DNA of 64,000 bases from Dysgonomonas mossii (GTDB taxonomy: Bacteria; Bacteroidota; Bacteroidia; Bacteroidales; Dysgonomonadaceae), in contig NZ_SPPK01000001.1 of the NCBI RefSeq assembly GCF_004569505.1, positions 434,001-498,000 of the forward strand, written 5' to 3'. Shown here one piece after another: positions 8,799 through 21,690 of this stretch (the first letter of the stretch is position 1; each line of letters starts with the position of its first letter). The notes beneath the pieces were generated by a model. It ran no database searches, was not told where the DNA came from, and worked only from the letters and a program-made list of their open reading frames with translations. The position numbers were made by a program, and so were the translations under genes.

Positions 8799-10133
8799 TT
8801 AGCAGATTCGGGTTTTAAGTTCTTTATGTGAGTCTTCGACAAAGGATACCGATATAGCAGCCAAAAGCATGGCTATCCCTGCAACCACCAACATCATTAT
8901 AGAGCTGCCGCCAACCACATGTTTTAATATAAGCCCGCCTGTCAGCCCTGCTACGATCTGAGGTATGGTAATCGTTGCATTAAAGATTCCCATGTATAAC
9001 CCCATTTTGCTAGCCGGTAACACGGCTGATAGTATAGCGTAAGGCATAGCCAGTATACTTGCCCAAGCAATACCGACACCTACCATAGAAACAAGTAATA
9101 GGTATTTGTCTTCAAACACATACATAGACATCAGCCCTAAAGCACCAAGCAGTAATGAAAAAGAGTATACTTTTTTTCGACCGAGCTTATCAGCGATTTT
9201 AGCCATAAAAATAGCAAAGATTGCCGCAAAGATACCGTATACACCACTTAATACCCCGTTCCAGTTTCCGGCTTCGTTATATGCCGCAGATAGAGGGTCT
9301 GTTGTATGCCACACATTCTCTGCAATTCCGCCGATTGCATATACCCACATGATGAAGAGTGCAAACCATGAGAAAAACTGTACTATAGCCAGTTGTAACA
9401 TCGTTTTTGGGGTGGCTTTGAGTACATCTATAAAAGATTTCTTTTGTTTTTCTTCTTCTGTTATATTATTATATTCTTCATACTCTTTCGGAGCATATTC
9501 TTTGACACGAATACTTGTCCATAACACTGTCAGTAAAAGAGCTGAACCTCCTATATAAAAAGACCAGATAACAGATGGTGCAACCCTTTCCCCCACACCG
9601 GGAATATTCTGAATACCTATCCAAGTAAGTATAAATGGTAGGAATGAACCAACTACAGCTCCAATGTTTGTAAGGAAGCTTTGAGTTGAATATCCTAGAT
9701 TTCGTTGTTTGTCATTCACCATATCGCCAACCAAAGAGCGGAATGGCTGCATAGAAACATTAAACGCACAATCCATAAATAACAGCATGAATGCTCCAAA
9801 AAAGACAGGAGGCATAATAGCTGCTACAAACTCGGAATTTGGCATAAAGAACATGGCAATTGCCGAAACTATAGCTCCTCCCAAAATAAACGGGATACGA
9901 CGCCCTAGACGTGTCCATGTACGGTCACTCGACATCCCGATGATTGGTTGTACAATGAGCCCGGCAATAGGGGCAGCCAGCCAGAATAATGGAAGATGAT
10001 GAGGGTCAGCACCTAAAGCTGATAAGATACGACTTGTTTGAGAACTTTGTAGTGAATATCCGATTTGTATTCCTAAGAATCCGAAACTGAGGTTCCAGAT
10101 TTGCCAAAATGTTAGACTTGGTTTTTGTTTCAT
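8799..10133 (-). CDS. MFS sugar transporter, SLC45/MalY-like (maltose/maltodextrin uptake)
   Basis: 444 residues with about 12 hydrophobic helices. The N-terminal motif FLGIQIGYSLQSSQTSRIL and the loop PIIGMSSDRTWTRLGRRIP (RxGRR after helix 2) are typical of the SLC45/sucrose-maltose branch of the major facilitator superfamily. A second loop carries DKLGRKKVY. It probably takes maltose or short maltodextrins across the inner membrane by cation symport. It sits between the LacI regulator (34 bases upstream) and the amylase, which supports the substrate. Family is clear; substrate is inferred from context. Confidence 0.85.
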   Translation of the reverse strand: MKQKPSLTFWQIWNLSFGFLGIQIGYSLQSSQTSRILSALGADPHHLPLFWLAAPIAGLIVQPIIGMSSDRTWTRLGRRIPFILGGAIVSAIAMFFMPNSEFVAAIMPPVFFGAFMLLFMDCAFNVSMQPFRSLVGDMVNDKQRNLGYSTQSFLTNIGAVVGSFLPFILTWIGIQNIPGVGERVAPSVIWSFYIGGSALLLTVLWTSIRVKEYAPKEYEEYNNITEEEKQKKSFIDVLKATPKTMLQLAIVQFFSWFALFIMWVYAIGGIAENVWHTTDPLSAAYNEAGNWNGVLSGVYGIFAAIFAIFMAKIADKLGRKKVYSFSLLLGALGLMSMYVFEDKYLLLVSMVGVGIAWASILAMPYAILSAVLPASKMGLYMGIFNATITIPQIVAGLTGGLILKHVVGGSSIMMLVVAGIAMLLAAISVSFVEDSHKELKTRIC

Positions 10134-10167
10134 GGTTTGTCCGATTATCTAAATAAACTTATTGTTA

Positions 10168-11193
10168 TTAGCCATCAGACAAATTACGTGTTGTCTGCCT
10201 GACAATTAATGAAGTTTTTATTATTTTGTTTTTCCTTGAGGTATTCTCAGGGTTTTCTATTTTTTCTAGAATTAGTTTCATCGCCTCCATTCCGACCTCT
10301 ATAGGGTGTTGATCCATAGTTGTTAACATTGGGTCGGTATCTTGAGATATATTAGAATTCGAAAATCCACAGATAGATATTTCTTCAGGAACCTTGAATC
10401 CCAACTTTTTACAAGCAAGCAATATTCCCGAAGCCGTATAATCATTCATCGCCATGAAGGCATCAGGATGATTGGGCTCTTGTAAGATTTCCATTGCTTT
10501 CTCATATCCGAGCTGTTTTGTGTCTGCGGTACGTATCAGTTGTTCATCAACAGGTATCTGATGTTTTCTCAGTGCGTCCAAATAGCCATTTTTCCTATTT
10601 TTTGAAATCTCAAGATGCGAAGGAGCCGAAAAGAAGGCTATACGCTTACAGCCTGTTTTTATCATATAATCTACAGCAGTAAGTGTTCCATTGTAGTCGT
10701 CCACTACTACTTTATCTGAATCGATTCCGGTACATATCCTATCGAAGAAGATAACGGGAATATCATTGTCTATTAGTTCCTGAAAATGATCGTATTTTGT
10801 TGTTGTCTTCGACTGAGAGATTAAAATCCCACATACTCGTGCCTTTATTAGCGTTTGCACATTTCTTGCCTCCTTTTTATAGTCTTCAAGCGATTGGCAA
10901 ACAATTACATGGTAATCTTTTTCCTCAGCCACTGTTTCCATTCCGGAAAGGACACCCGAAAAAAAGTGATTAGCCAGTTCAGGTACAATAACTCCAATAA
11001 TATTGTTGTGTTGAGTTCTGAGACTTAAAGCCAACGCATTTGGCTTATACTTATGCTTTTTTGCATAATCCTGTACTATTCTCCGTGTTTCAGGGCTAAT
11101 GTCCGGATTATCTTTCAGCGCCCTCGATACTGTCGAGGGCGATATATTAAGATCCTTTGCAATATCTTTAATAGTAAGAGGCCCTTTTTTCAT
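10168..11193 (-). CDS. LacI-family transcriptional regulator of the alpha-glucan operon
   Basis: 341 residues. The N-terminal helix-turn-helix and hinge (residues about 5-60; TIKDIAKDLNISPSTVSRAL) are followed by a periplasmic-binding-protein-like effector domain (about 62-335; starts IIGVIVPELANHFFSGVLSG). Being inside the maltodextrin operon it likely senses an alpha-glucan sugar and acts on the palindrome at 15888-15901. Whether it represses or activates is not shown; the site lies 55 bp upstream of the -7 box, a position more usual for activation. Bacteroides uses SusR for starch, so a LacI protein here is a different arrangement. Confidence 0.93.
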   Translation of the reverse strand: MKKGPLTIKDIAKDLNISPSTVSRALKDNPDISPETRRIVQDYAKKHKYKPNALALSLRTQHNNIIGVIVPELANHFFSGVLSGMETVAEEKDYHVIVCQSLEDYKKEARNVQTLIKARVCGILISQSKTTTKYDHFQELIDNDIPVIFFDRICTGIDSDKVVVDDYNGTLTAVDYMIKTGCKRIAFFSAPSHLEISKNRKNGYLDALRKHQIPVDEQLIRTADTKQLGYEKAMEILQEPNHPDAFMAMNDYTASGILLACKKLGFKVPEEISICGFSNSNISQDTDPMLTTMDQHPIEVGMEAMKLILEKIENPENTSRKNKIIKTSLIVRQTTRNLSDG

Positions 11194-11229
11194 GCACTAG
11201 AATTTTGATGATACTTTCTATAAAAGTAA

Positions 11230-15763
<4,534 letters not shown>

Positions 15764-15824
15764 GTTGCAGTTTTTATGGTTATAGATTAATGGTCTTTTT
15801 ATGCAAAAGAGTATATCTGCTAAA

Positions 15825-15832
15825 CAAAACTA
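15825..15832 (-). promoter_or_regulatory. -7 promoter box for malQ operon
   Basis: On the minus strand the sequence reads TAGTTTTG, a perfect TAnnTTTG match, 61 bases before the malQ start. No clear -33 TTTG is found at the expected distance. Confidence 0.55.
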
Positions 15833-15887
15833 CATATTAAAGCATCATACTATAGCTTTAGAGGATTCTTTTTTTATAAAAATGATT

Positions 15888-15901
15888 TGCAAACGATTGC
15901 A
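15888..15901. promoter_or_regulatory. LacI-family operator palindrome
   Basis: TGCAAACGATTGCA is a 14-bp palindrome with one mismatched pair, centred on CG. This is the signature of LacI/GalR/MalR/CcpA operators. It is 125 bp upstream of malQ and 55 bp upstream of its -7 box, in the operon that encodes a LacI regulator. It is also close to the terminator of the neighbouring operon. Confidence 0.75.
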
Positions 15902-15910
15902 TTAGAACAT

Positions 15911-15938
15911 AAAAAGCACAGAATCAGTTCTGTGCTTT
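15911..15938 (-). terminator. Terminator of the polyferredoxin operon
   Basis: A perfect 11-bp stem (AAAGCACAGAA at 15913-15923, TTCTGTGCTTT at 15928-15938) with loop TCAG. Read on the minus strand it is followed by a short T-run and lies 60 bases beyond the stop of the 15999 gene. Confidence 0.85.
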
Positions 15939-15998
15939 CAATGCTTCTGTTGATTATTATTGAGGTTGAAAATGTTTTCCGATCTCTTCGAATTGGAA

Positions 15999-17543
15999 TC
16001 AGAAACCAAAGCCATCAATGACAACATCTTCTTTCTTTTCTTCCTTAAAAGCTTTACGCTGTTTGTGCTCCTTGTTCCCTTCCACGTATATAGCTCTGTA
16101 TGGGCGAACTGGACAAATATATTCACAGCCACCACAACCTACGCAGATATCAGGGGTGATGAATGGGATAGTTAAACCTTCGTGACCTTCGTACGGAATC
16201 ATCGTTACGGCTTGAGTAGGGCAATGCTCTGCACAGGCTCCGCAATTTGTCCCTTCGGTATGAACTACACATATATCTTCGTGAAAAGTCACACGTCCAA
16301 TTTGAGTCATATGTTTTTCTTCCATCGTAAGCGATTTTAGAGCATGACTTGGGCAAACATCAGAGCAAACAGCACAATTGTAATTGCAAAAACCCTTATC
16401 GTAGTTCATCATAGGTTGCATCATTCCCCCTAATCCATATTCCATAAAGGCAGGTTTGATAACTTTTGATGGGCATCGGCTGATGCAAAGATGACACGCT
16501 GTACAGTGCTCTAGTAAATGTTCTGCACTTACCGCACCCGGGGGGCAAATAGCATTCTTCCGGATGTACCTACCGTTACCGGTCAACTCAGCAGTTTTGT
16601 TTTGGGCATACGCAGCAGGAACAGCTATCGCTGTGGTGAGTCCGGCAAAAAGGAATTGTCTTTTATTTTTATCTGTTTTGTTATCCGCTTCCGCTCTTGT
16701 TCCACGTTTTTTCTTGAAAGATGGAGAAAACGCAAGTGCATTTTTTGAGCAAGTGCTTAAACAATTGAAACAATCTACACAACGAGAGTAATCAACAGCG
16801 TGATTTTTGCTGTCGATGCACGAAGCTTTACATTTCGTAGCACATGAACCACAGCTGTTGCACAAGCTTTCGTCTATCCTGATTTTAAATAAGGAAAACT
16901 TGCTTAAGAAACCCAATACTGTGCCTACCGGACAGATGGTGTTACAATATGTTCTTCCATATCTCCAAGCAAAAAAGCCGATAGTAAAGAATGTAATCAA
17001 TGCCACAACAAAAGAAAATAGGCTAAGCATGACTATTTCGACTTTATAGAAAGTATAATTGCCAAAGCTTGTAAAAATAGATTCTAAAACATTGTTGCCA
17101 CCCATATAGACCGGGCGGAATGCATTCGAGATAATTCTTCCCCATGCACTGTAAGGATCTATTAATCCAAGTAGGATAGGGAATCCGGCCAAGAAGGCAA
17201 TAATTGTCGCACCGAGAACACTCCAGCGAAGAATGTTTTTTGCTTTACTGTAATTGTAGCGTTTCTTTTTCTTTGAGAATAGGCGTCGTTTAGAAAACCA
17301 GCTTACAATATCTTGATATATTCCCATTGGGCATATAGACGAGCAGTAGATGCGCCCGAAAAGTAAGGTTAGGATAGCTAAAAAAAGAAGGATAAGCAAA
17401 CTACCTCCGAGTATTGCGGGAACTAGTTGTATCTGGGCTAACCCGTGAAAACTTTCGGGGAGTAAGGCTGCAAAGTCTAGAAAATAGAATGTTATGAGAG
17501 TGAATATCACAATAGATATCCCTACTCGCAAGTACTTAAGCAT
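15999..17543 (-). CDS. NapH/NapG-like membrane polyferredoxin (fused)
   Basis: 514 residues in two parts. The N-terminal part (about 1-275) has several membrane helices, two CxxxCP motifs (IYCSSICPMG, RTYCNTICPVG) and a 2x4Fe-4S ferredoxin module (CNSCGSCATKCKASC, CVDCFNCLSTC), like the quinol dehydrogenase NapH. A second hydrophobic, export-like segment (about 292-312, RQFLFAGLTTAIAVPAAYAQ) starts the second part, which carries four more cluster motifs (CTACHLCISRC, CNYNCAVCSDVC, CGACAEHC, CVGCGGCEYIC), like NapG/MauM. It probably moves electrons between the quinone pool and a partner on the periplasmic side. Last gene of the ECF/TonB operon, 21 bases after the DUF362 gene. The electron acceptor is unknown. 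Confidence 0.8.
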   Translation of the reverse strand: MLKYLRVGISIVIFTLITFYFLDFAALLPESFHGLAQIQLVPAILGGSLLILLFLAILTLLFGRIYCSSICPMGIYQDIVSWFSKRRLFSKKKKRYNYSKAKNILRWSVLGATIIAFLAGFPILLGLIDPYSAWGRIISNAFRPVYMGGNNVLESIFTSFGNYTFYKVEIVMLSLFSFVVALITFFTIGFFAWRYGRTYCNTICPVGTVLGFLSKFSLFKIRIDESLCNSCGSCATKCKASCIDSKNHAVDYSRCVDCFNCLSTCSKNALAFSPSFKKKRGTRAEADNKTDKNKRQFLFAGLTTAIAVPAAYAQNKTAELTGNGRYIRKNAICPPGAVSAEHLLEHCTACHLCISRCPSKVIKPAFMEYGLGGMMQPMMNYDKGFCNYNCAVCSDVCPSHALKSLTMEEKHMTQIGRVTFHEDICVVHTEGTNCGACAEHCPTQAVTMIPYEGHEGLTIPFITPDICVGCGGCEYICPVRPYRAIYVEGNKEHKQRKAFKEEKKEDVVIDGFGF

Positions 17544-17564
17544 TTGATGATAGTTATAGTTTAA

Positions 17565-18503
17565 TTATATTTTTATTCTCTTGATGTTCAGTTTTTCAAT
17601 ATCCATTGTTCCCAGTTTTAGCTTTTGTCCGTTAGCCAAGTGACCTACATGGTCGAGTGGCATTTCACGTACCTGACCAAAGAATTTAGTAGCGGCAGTA
17701 TCTACTGCAACAATATCTTGTGAGACGAACAATCCCTTTGTCGTTACCACGTCGGAGGCCGATCTTCCCTGAGGCCCGTTGGTTTTCACGATACGGTATG
17801 CATCCACTACATTCAATACCGGTTTTTTAGAATATGTACACATGTCAGCAATGCATTGTTGCAGTCCGCTTGCATGAAATATTCTTCTATCCCATACAAT
17901 GCCCATATAGTTTTTCATCGAGATAGTGAGATTCGCTCCACCATGATGTTTGAGTACAGGCACGTTGATCCATGCATCGCAGTCGAGGATGGCTTGATGT
18001 ATCTTTGTGTTTTTCAGGGTAACACCGTTAGGCAACGACACACTTTTGTAGTATGACTCCTCATGAGCTGGTACAACCTTTGCTCCGGCAGCTTTTGCAG
18101 CAGCTTCTATGCCGCTATTCTTGTAGCATTTGAGCCAGTCGTCACAGGTGTGATCAAATACAGTAACTTCTTTAGCTCCGGCAGCAAAGCATTGTCTAAC
18201 AATTTCACTGACAAGCTTTGGATTCGTATTTCCGGCAAGCTCAGGAGCCTTGTCCCATCCAATGTTAGGTTTAACTACAACTTTATATCCTTTCTTTATA
18301 AATTTGCCCATACCTCCCAATTCTGAGATAGCACGTTTAAACATAGCGTCAGGCTCTCCGCCCATTACGGCTACCATATCCACCGGCTGACCTGTTTGAG
18401 TGTTTTCAAGCGTTTGGGCCAGTACGTCCATCCCTGCGCTTGTCTTTATTGTTGCTGCAGCACCGGTGATGGCTATTGCTCTTAGAAAATTTCGTCTGTC
18501 CAT
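17565..18503 (-). CDS. DUF362 protein with Tat-type signal
   Basis: 312 residues. The start DRRNFLRAIAITGAAATI looks like a twin-arginine signal, so export in folded form with a cofactor is likely. The body matches the DUF362 family (KKGYKVVVKPNIGWD, NTNPKLVSEIV, NVPVLKHHGGANLTISMKNY). Such proteins are often linked to ferredoxins; the biochemical role is not established. No 4Fe-4S ferredoxin motif is visible in this copy. It lies 29 bases after the TonB receptor gene and 21 before the polyferredoxin gene, which suggests an electron-transfer partnership in the periplasm. Confidence 0.8.
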   Translation of the reverse strand: MDRRNFLRAIAITGAAATIKTSAGMDVLAQTLENTQTGQPVDMVAVMGGEPDAMFKRAISELGGMGKFIKKGYKVVVKPNIGWDKAPELAGNTNPKLVSEIVRQCFAAGAKEVTVFDHTCDDWLKCYKNSGIEAAAKAAGAKVVPAHEESYYKSVSLPNGVTLKNTKIHQAILDCDAWINVPVLKHHGGANLTISMKNYMGIVWDRRIFHASGLQQCIADMCTYSKKPVLNVVDAYRIVKTNGPQGRSASDVVTTKGLFVSQDIVAVDTAATKFFGQVREMPLDHVGHLANGQKLKLGTMDIEKLNIKRIKI

Positions 18504-18532
18504 AGTTAATCTTTATTTAATAAAACCTTATT

Positions 18533-20434
18533 TTAAAATCTTAAATTGACACCACCAAACACTGTTGCTCTAGGCATGGGGTATCCTGAATTTATTTCAT
18601 ACTTCTGAGCCAGAAGGTTTTCTCCTCTTGCAAATATTTCCAGCATGCTTATAGGCTTGTAAGCTGCTCTGATATTCCATAGAGTAAATGTTTCTTTCTT
18701 TGCTTCTGTATTTGTCACTTTGTTCTCAAGCACGGTATATAGCCCATCTATAAACTGAATACCTGTAGATAACATCCATTTGTTGTACGAATAGTTTATC
18801 CCTGCATATAACTTGTGTTCGGGAGATGCCAGAACTTTATATTTCATATGTAAGAAGCTGTAGTTTGCAGACAGATTTACATGTGGGGCTATTCTATATT
18901 GAGTTGCAAATTCCAGTCCATAGTTTTTTATTTTTCCTGTATTTACATTCAATGGCTTGTTGTTTACTATCACGGTTTGTATGCTGTTACTACCGTCTAT
19001 ATAATACAGACTCAGATCAAAATTTAATGCTCTGTTAAGTAGCTTTTGAGATGCTGATATTTCATAGTTCATCAATCGCTCAGCTTTTAAGTCGGGATTC
19101 TGAGGAGGGAACATGTACATTTCGCGTATAGTAGGGTTACGAAAACCTTTACTTACGATTCCTTTTATTATTGTATTCTCTGTAGCTATATAACTCACTC
19201 CGGCTTGTGGAATGTATTCTGTACCGGTAATGGCATGATGATCTATTCTTATTCCCGCATTCAGTACTACTTTAGAAGCCAGTGTTTGCTGGAAGTTTAT
19301 ATATCCTGCAACTTCATTTATGCTTTTCTTGGCTATGTCTACGTCATCTCTGTTATCCAGAAATTTGTTCCACGCATGTCCTCCGAAATGTTGAAAATCG
19401 AATCCTGCGGTTGTTTGGTTTCCTTTAAAGAAGCTGTAATTCTGGTAGAGGGTGATACCTACCATCTTATCGTTCGATCTGAACCTATAATCTTTGGCTT
19501 CTTCTGTAGGCGGATACCCGTCATTGATCTTGTGCGAGCCGAAGTTGTAATAGAGTTTAAGAGCTCCTGATGTTTTCTCGTAGTTATTTTCAAGAGAAAA
19601 GGATGTTACTCCACGGGTAATATCGGCATCATTATCGATGACCGGACTATTCACCGCTCCGGGATTTGAGGCTTTGAAATTAGTCAAGTCAAGATCAATA
19701 AAAGTTTTCCAGTTTGGAGTGAAATCATAACCGACTTTTGCATATCCACTATATTGCTCAAAATCCATATTTTCTCGCTGTCCGTCCGAACGGTTGTAAC
19801 TTAAAGATACGTAGCTGCTGAACTTACCCGAACGAATAGCATTGTTCGCCTCTGTACTGAGTGTGTTGTATGAGCCATACATGGCTCTAACGTTTGTCTT
19901 CACTCCATTTTGCAGTTGCTTTCTGGTAATAATGTTGATCACCCCACCCATTGCATTCGATCCGTACAAAACGGAGGCTGGTCCACGCACTACTTCTACT
20001 CGTTCTACCATTAATGACTGATACGAATCGGCTAGGGGATGTCCCATCAATCCCATATATTGTGGGTGTCCGTCTATCAACATCAGCATTTGTGTGGTAG
20101 GGCTTCCGCCTATACCACGTATTGTCATACCTCCGGCAGATCCTGCTGCAACACCGTAGCCCATAATGCTTCGTGAAGTAACGAACAAACCCGGGACTTC
20201 TTCTGTAATTATAGGTAATAATGATTGTTCAAACCGACTCTCGATTTGTTTACTTCCCACTATGCTTACACTCATCGGGAGATTATTGATATTTACCGCC
20301 GGACGGGTTCCGGTAACGATAACATCTCCTAGTTGGATAGAATCCTTAGGTGCTGAAATCGGATTGTTATCTATGGCATAAGTAAGCTGGGCAAATAATA
20401 AAACAGAAGCAATGGCACTAATTGTTTTCTTCAT
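18533..20434 (-). CDS. TonB-dependent outer-membrane receptor
   Basis: 633 residues: signal peptide (1-20, ending LTYA), plug domain (about 35-155; DVIVTGTRPAVNINNLPMSV, MTIRGIGG, VERVEVVRGPASVLYGSNAM, GGVINIITR) and a beta-barrel that ends in the required aromatic residue (GGVNLRF). It lacks the N-terminal carboxypeptidase-like domain of SusC proteins, so it is a BtuB/siderophore-type receptor for a small molecule rather than a glycan receptor. The gene overlaps no neighbour (6 bases after the phosphoribosyltransferase gene). Substrate unknown; the operon suggests a compound later moved by an ECF transporter. Confidence 0.92.
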   Translation of the reverse strand: MKKTISAIASVLLFAQLTYAIDNNPISAPKDSIQLGDVIVTGTRPAVNINNLPMSVSIVGSKQIESRFEQSLLPIITEEVPGLFVTSRSIMGYGVAAGSAGGMTIRGIGGSPTTQMLMLIDGHPQYMGLMGHPLADSYQSLMVERVEVVRGPASVLYGSNAMGGVINIITRKQLQNGVKTNVRAMYGSYNTLSTEANNAIRSGKFSSYVSLSYNRSDGQRENMDFEQYSGYAKVGYDFTPNWKTFIDLDLTNFKASNPGAVNSPVIDNDADITRGVTSFSLENNYEKTSGALKLYYNFGSHKINDGYPPTEEAKDYRFRSNDKMVGITLYQNYSFFKGNQTTAGFDFQHFGGHAWNKFLDNRDDVDIAKKSINEVAGYINFQQTLASKVVLNAGIRIDHHAITGTEYIPQAGVSYIATENTIIKGIVSKGFRNPTIREMYMFPPQNPDLKAERLMNYEISASQKLLNRALNFDLSLYYIDGSNSIQTVIVNNKPLNVNTGKIKNYGLEFATQYRIAPHVNLSANYSFLHMKYKVLASPEHKLYAGINYSYNKWMLSTGIQFIDGLYTVLENKVTNTEAKKETFTLWNIRAAYKPISMLEIFARGENLLAQKYEINSGYPMPRATVFGGVNLRF

Positions 20435-20440
20435 TCATTT

Positions 20441-20842
20441 TTATAATAGCCACGGGAACTTGAAGCAATCTTCATCATATAGGGCATAATCTGCTTTTCC
20501 GTTTACCGCGAATGTTTTAACTAGTCTGGCACCTTCGAGCAACTTACATGCCAACGCCAGAGATGCGCCCGTCTTCACTCTGTCTTCTACCAGCAATATA
20601 GATTTGCCTTTGAAGTCGAAGTCGATGGGAGCTATCAATTGCGGACTTTCATATTTGGGCTTTTGGTAAGCGTCGCGTAGGTTTATTTTTAACAGATGGA
20701 TATCGATATTTAGTCTTTGATTGAGAATAGCAGCAGGTATTATGCCTCCATTAGCGATAGCGACAATCATATCGAAGCTTTCATAAAAAGCAATGTCGCG
20801 GAAGCGTTCTAATACTTCCGAAAAAGACTTGTTGTCAGACAT
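20441..20842 (-). CDS. Type I phosphoribosyltransferase-like protein
   Basis: 133 residues, short for the family. The PRPP-loop region is seen as ILLVEDRVKTGAS (about residues 87-99), where the usual form is two acidic residues followed by xxTGxT. An early strand (FDMIVAIANGGIIPAA) matches the start of the fold. It could attach phosphoribose to a nucleobase-like compound, or be a regulatory PRT relative. It sits 9 bases after the ECF S gene and 6 before the TonB receptor gene. The fold call is fairly firm; the substrate is not known. Confidence 0.75.
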   Translation of the reverse strand: MSDNKSFSEVLERFRDIAFYESFDMIVAIANGGIIPAAILNQRLNIDIHLLKINLRDAYQKPKYESPQLIAPIDFDFKGKSILLVEDRVKTGASLALACKLLEGARLVKTFAVNGKADYALYDEDCFKFPWLL

Positions 20843-20851
20843 TTTTGTATC

Positions 20852-21361
20852 TTATATTTTAGCGATAACCTTCAGTAAAGCGTACCCCCCGAATATTTGT
20901 ATTAACATTCCCGGAATACCAATACGGAAATCTTGTACTGCTGTAAAGAAATCTTTTACGATAGCCCATTCTATCAATGTGCCTGCTATCTGATATGTCA
21001 AAACAGCGGCAATTATTCCTAATAGAGAAATTTTTCCGAGTCGATGTGCTGCATAAGCTGCTGCCCCTGCTAATAAGGTAGACTTGATTAGTATGGCAGG
21101 GAGTAAAGCCACCGGAGGCATACCGAATAAAGCACTATTAATAAGTGGAGATAATATTGCAGTTAACAAACCAACCCGTAGACCGTATTTGTACGCTGCT
21201 ATCAGAGTGAAAAAGTATATAGGAAGCCAGGTTAAGCCTCCACCAGGTATCAAATGGCATATCTGAGGAAGTGCAATGTTTCCGACAACGAATAACAATG
21301 CAAACAAATATGTTTTAATCTCTTTGTAAGTTAAGGAATAAAGTTTTACTGTTGTTTCCAT
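20852..21361 (-). CDS. ECF transporter S component (substrate-binding membrane subunit)
   Basis: 169 residues with about five or six hydrophobic helices. The pattern (LPQICHLIPGGGLTWLPIYF, AAYKYGLRVGLLTAILSP) is like S components of energy-coupling-factor vitamin transporters. S components bind one substrate and use shared EcfA/EcfT subunits encoded elsewhere; none is in this window. First gene of the five-gene operon, with a long and structured leader. The substrate is not predictable from the sequence. Confidence 0.7.
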   Translation of the reverse strand: METTVKLYSLTYKEIKTYLFALLFVVGNIALPQICHLIPGGGLTWLPIYFFTLIAAYKYGLRVGLLTAILSPLINSALFGMPPVALLPAILIKSTLLAGAAAYAAHRLGKISLLGIIAAVLTYQIAGTLIEWAIVKDFFTAVQDFRIGIPGMLIQIFGGYALLKVIAKI

Positions 21362-21398
21362 AATTATAGTAAATTAAAGTATATGTAATTATTTATTT

Positions 21399-21510
21399 TA
21401 TTCGTTGTCCTTTTCCGGATACCTGAGCCGGAATAAATATAAGTTTATGTAAAATAATGAGGAGTGTTATTTTATCTTACTGGCATTCTCTATATTGGTG
21501 TTAACGAATA
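21399..21510 (-). ncRNA. Structured leader RNA candidate upstream of the ECF/TonB operon
   Basis: In the 329-base gene-free stretch 21362-21690. On the minus strand an 8-bp helix (TATTCGTT at 21510-21503 with AACGAATA at 21406-21399) would close about 95 nt. Inside are a 7-bp AT helix around a CACTCCTCA loop and a GC-rich hairpin (TTCCGG, 9-nt loop CTCAGGTAT, CCGGAA; 21433-21413). I do not recognise a known riboswitch class. A conflict remains: the best promoter box (21511-21518) would start transcription near 21505, inside the outer helix. The GC hairpin is solid; the closing helix may be chance. Confidence 0.4.
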
Positions 21511-21542
21511 CAATACTAAAAATAATTATTGAAACGAACAAA
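21511..21542 (-). promoter_or_regulatory. Promoter candidate for the ECF/TonB operon
   Basis: On the minus strand TTTG (21542-21539), 20 bp, then TAGTATTG (21518-21511), one mismatch from TAnnTTTG. The spacing fits Bacteroidetes -33/-7 promoters. The start codon of the first gene is about 145 bases downstream. Confidence 0.5.
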
Positions 21543-21690
21543 TATTATAATATCTTTTCACTTTTAGGCATAATGATTATAGTATCAGCGTAAAAATAGA
21601 AATTAATAATCAAACCTTCTATAATATCTGATAAAATATTTTTTCTTCTCGAAGCTTAATGCATAGATATTTTAGTATATCTATTTTAAC

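Noticed and set aside
21481..21510. AATGCCAG in the leader, resembling part of the TPP riboswitch
   Set aside because: The order of elements and the other conserved TPP segments are missing.
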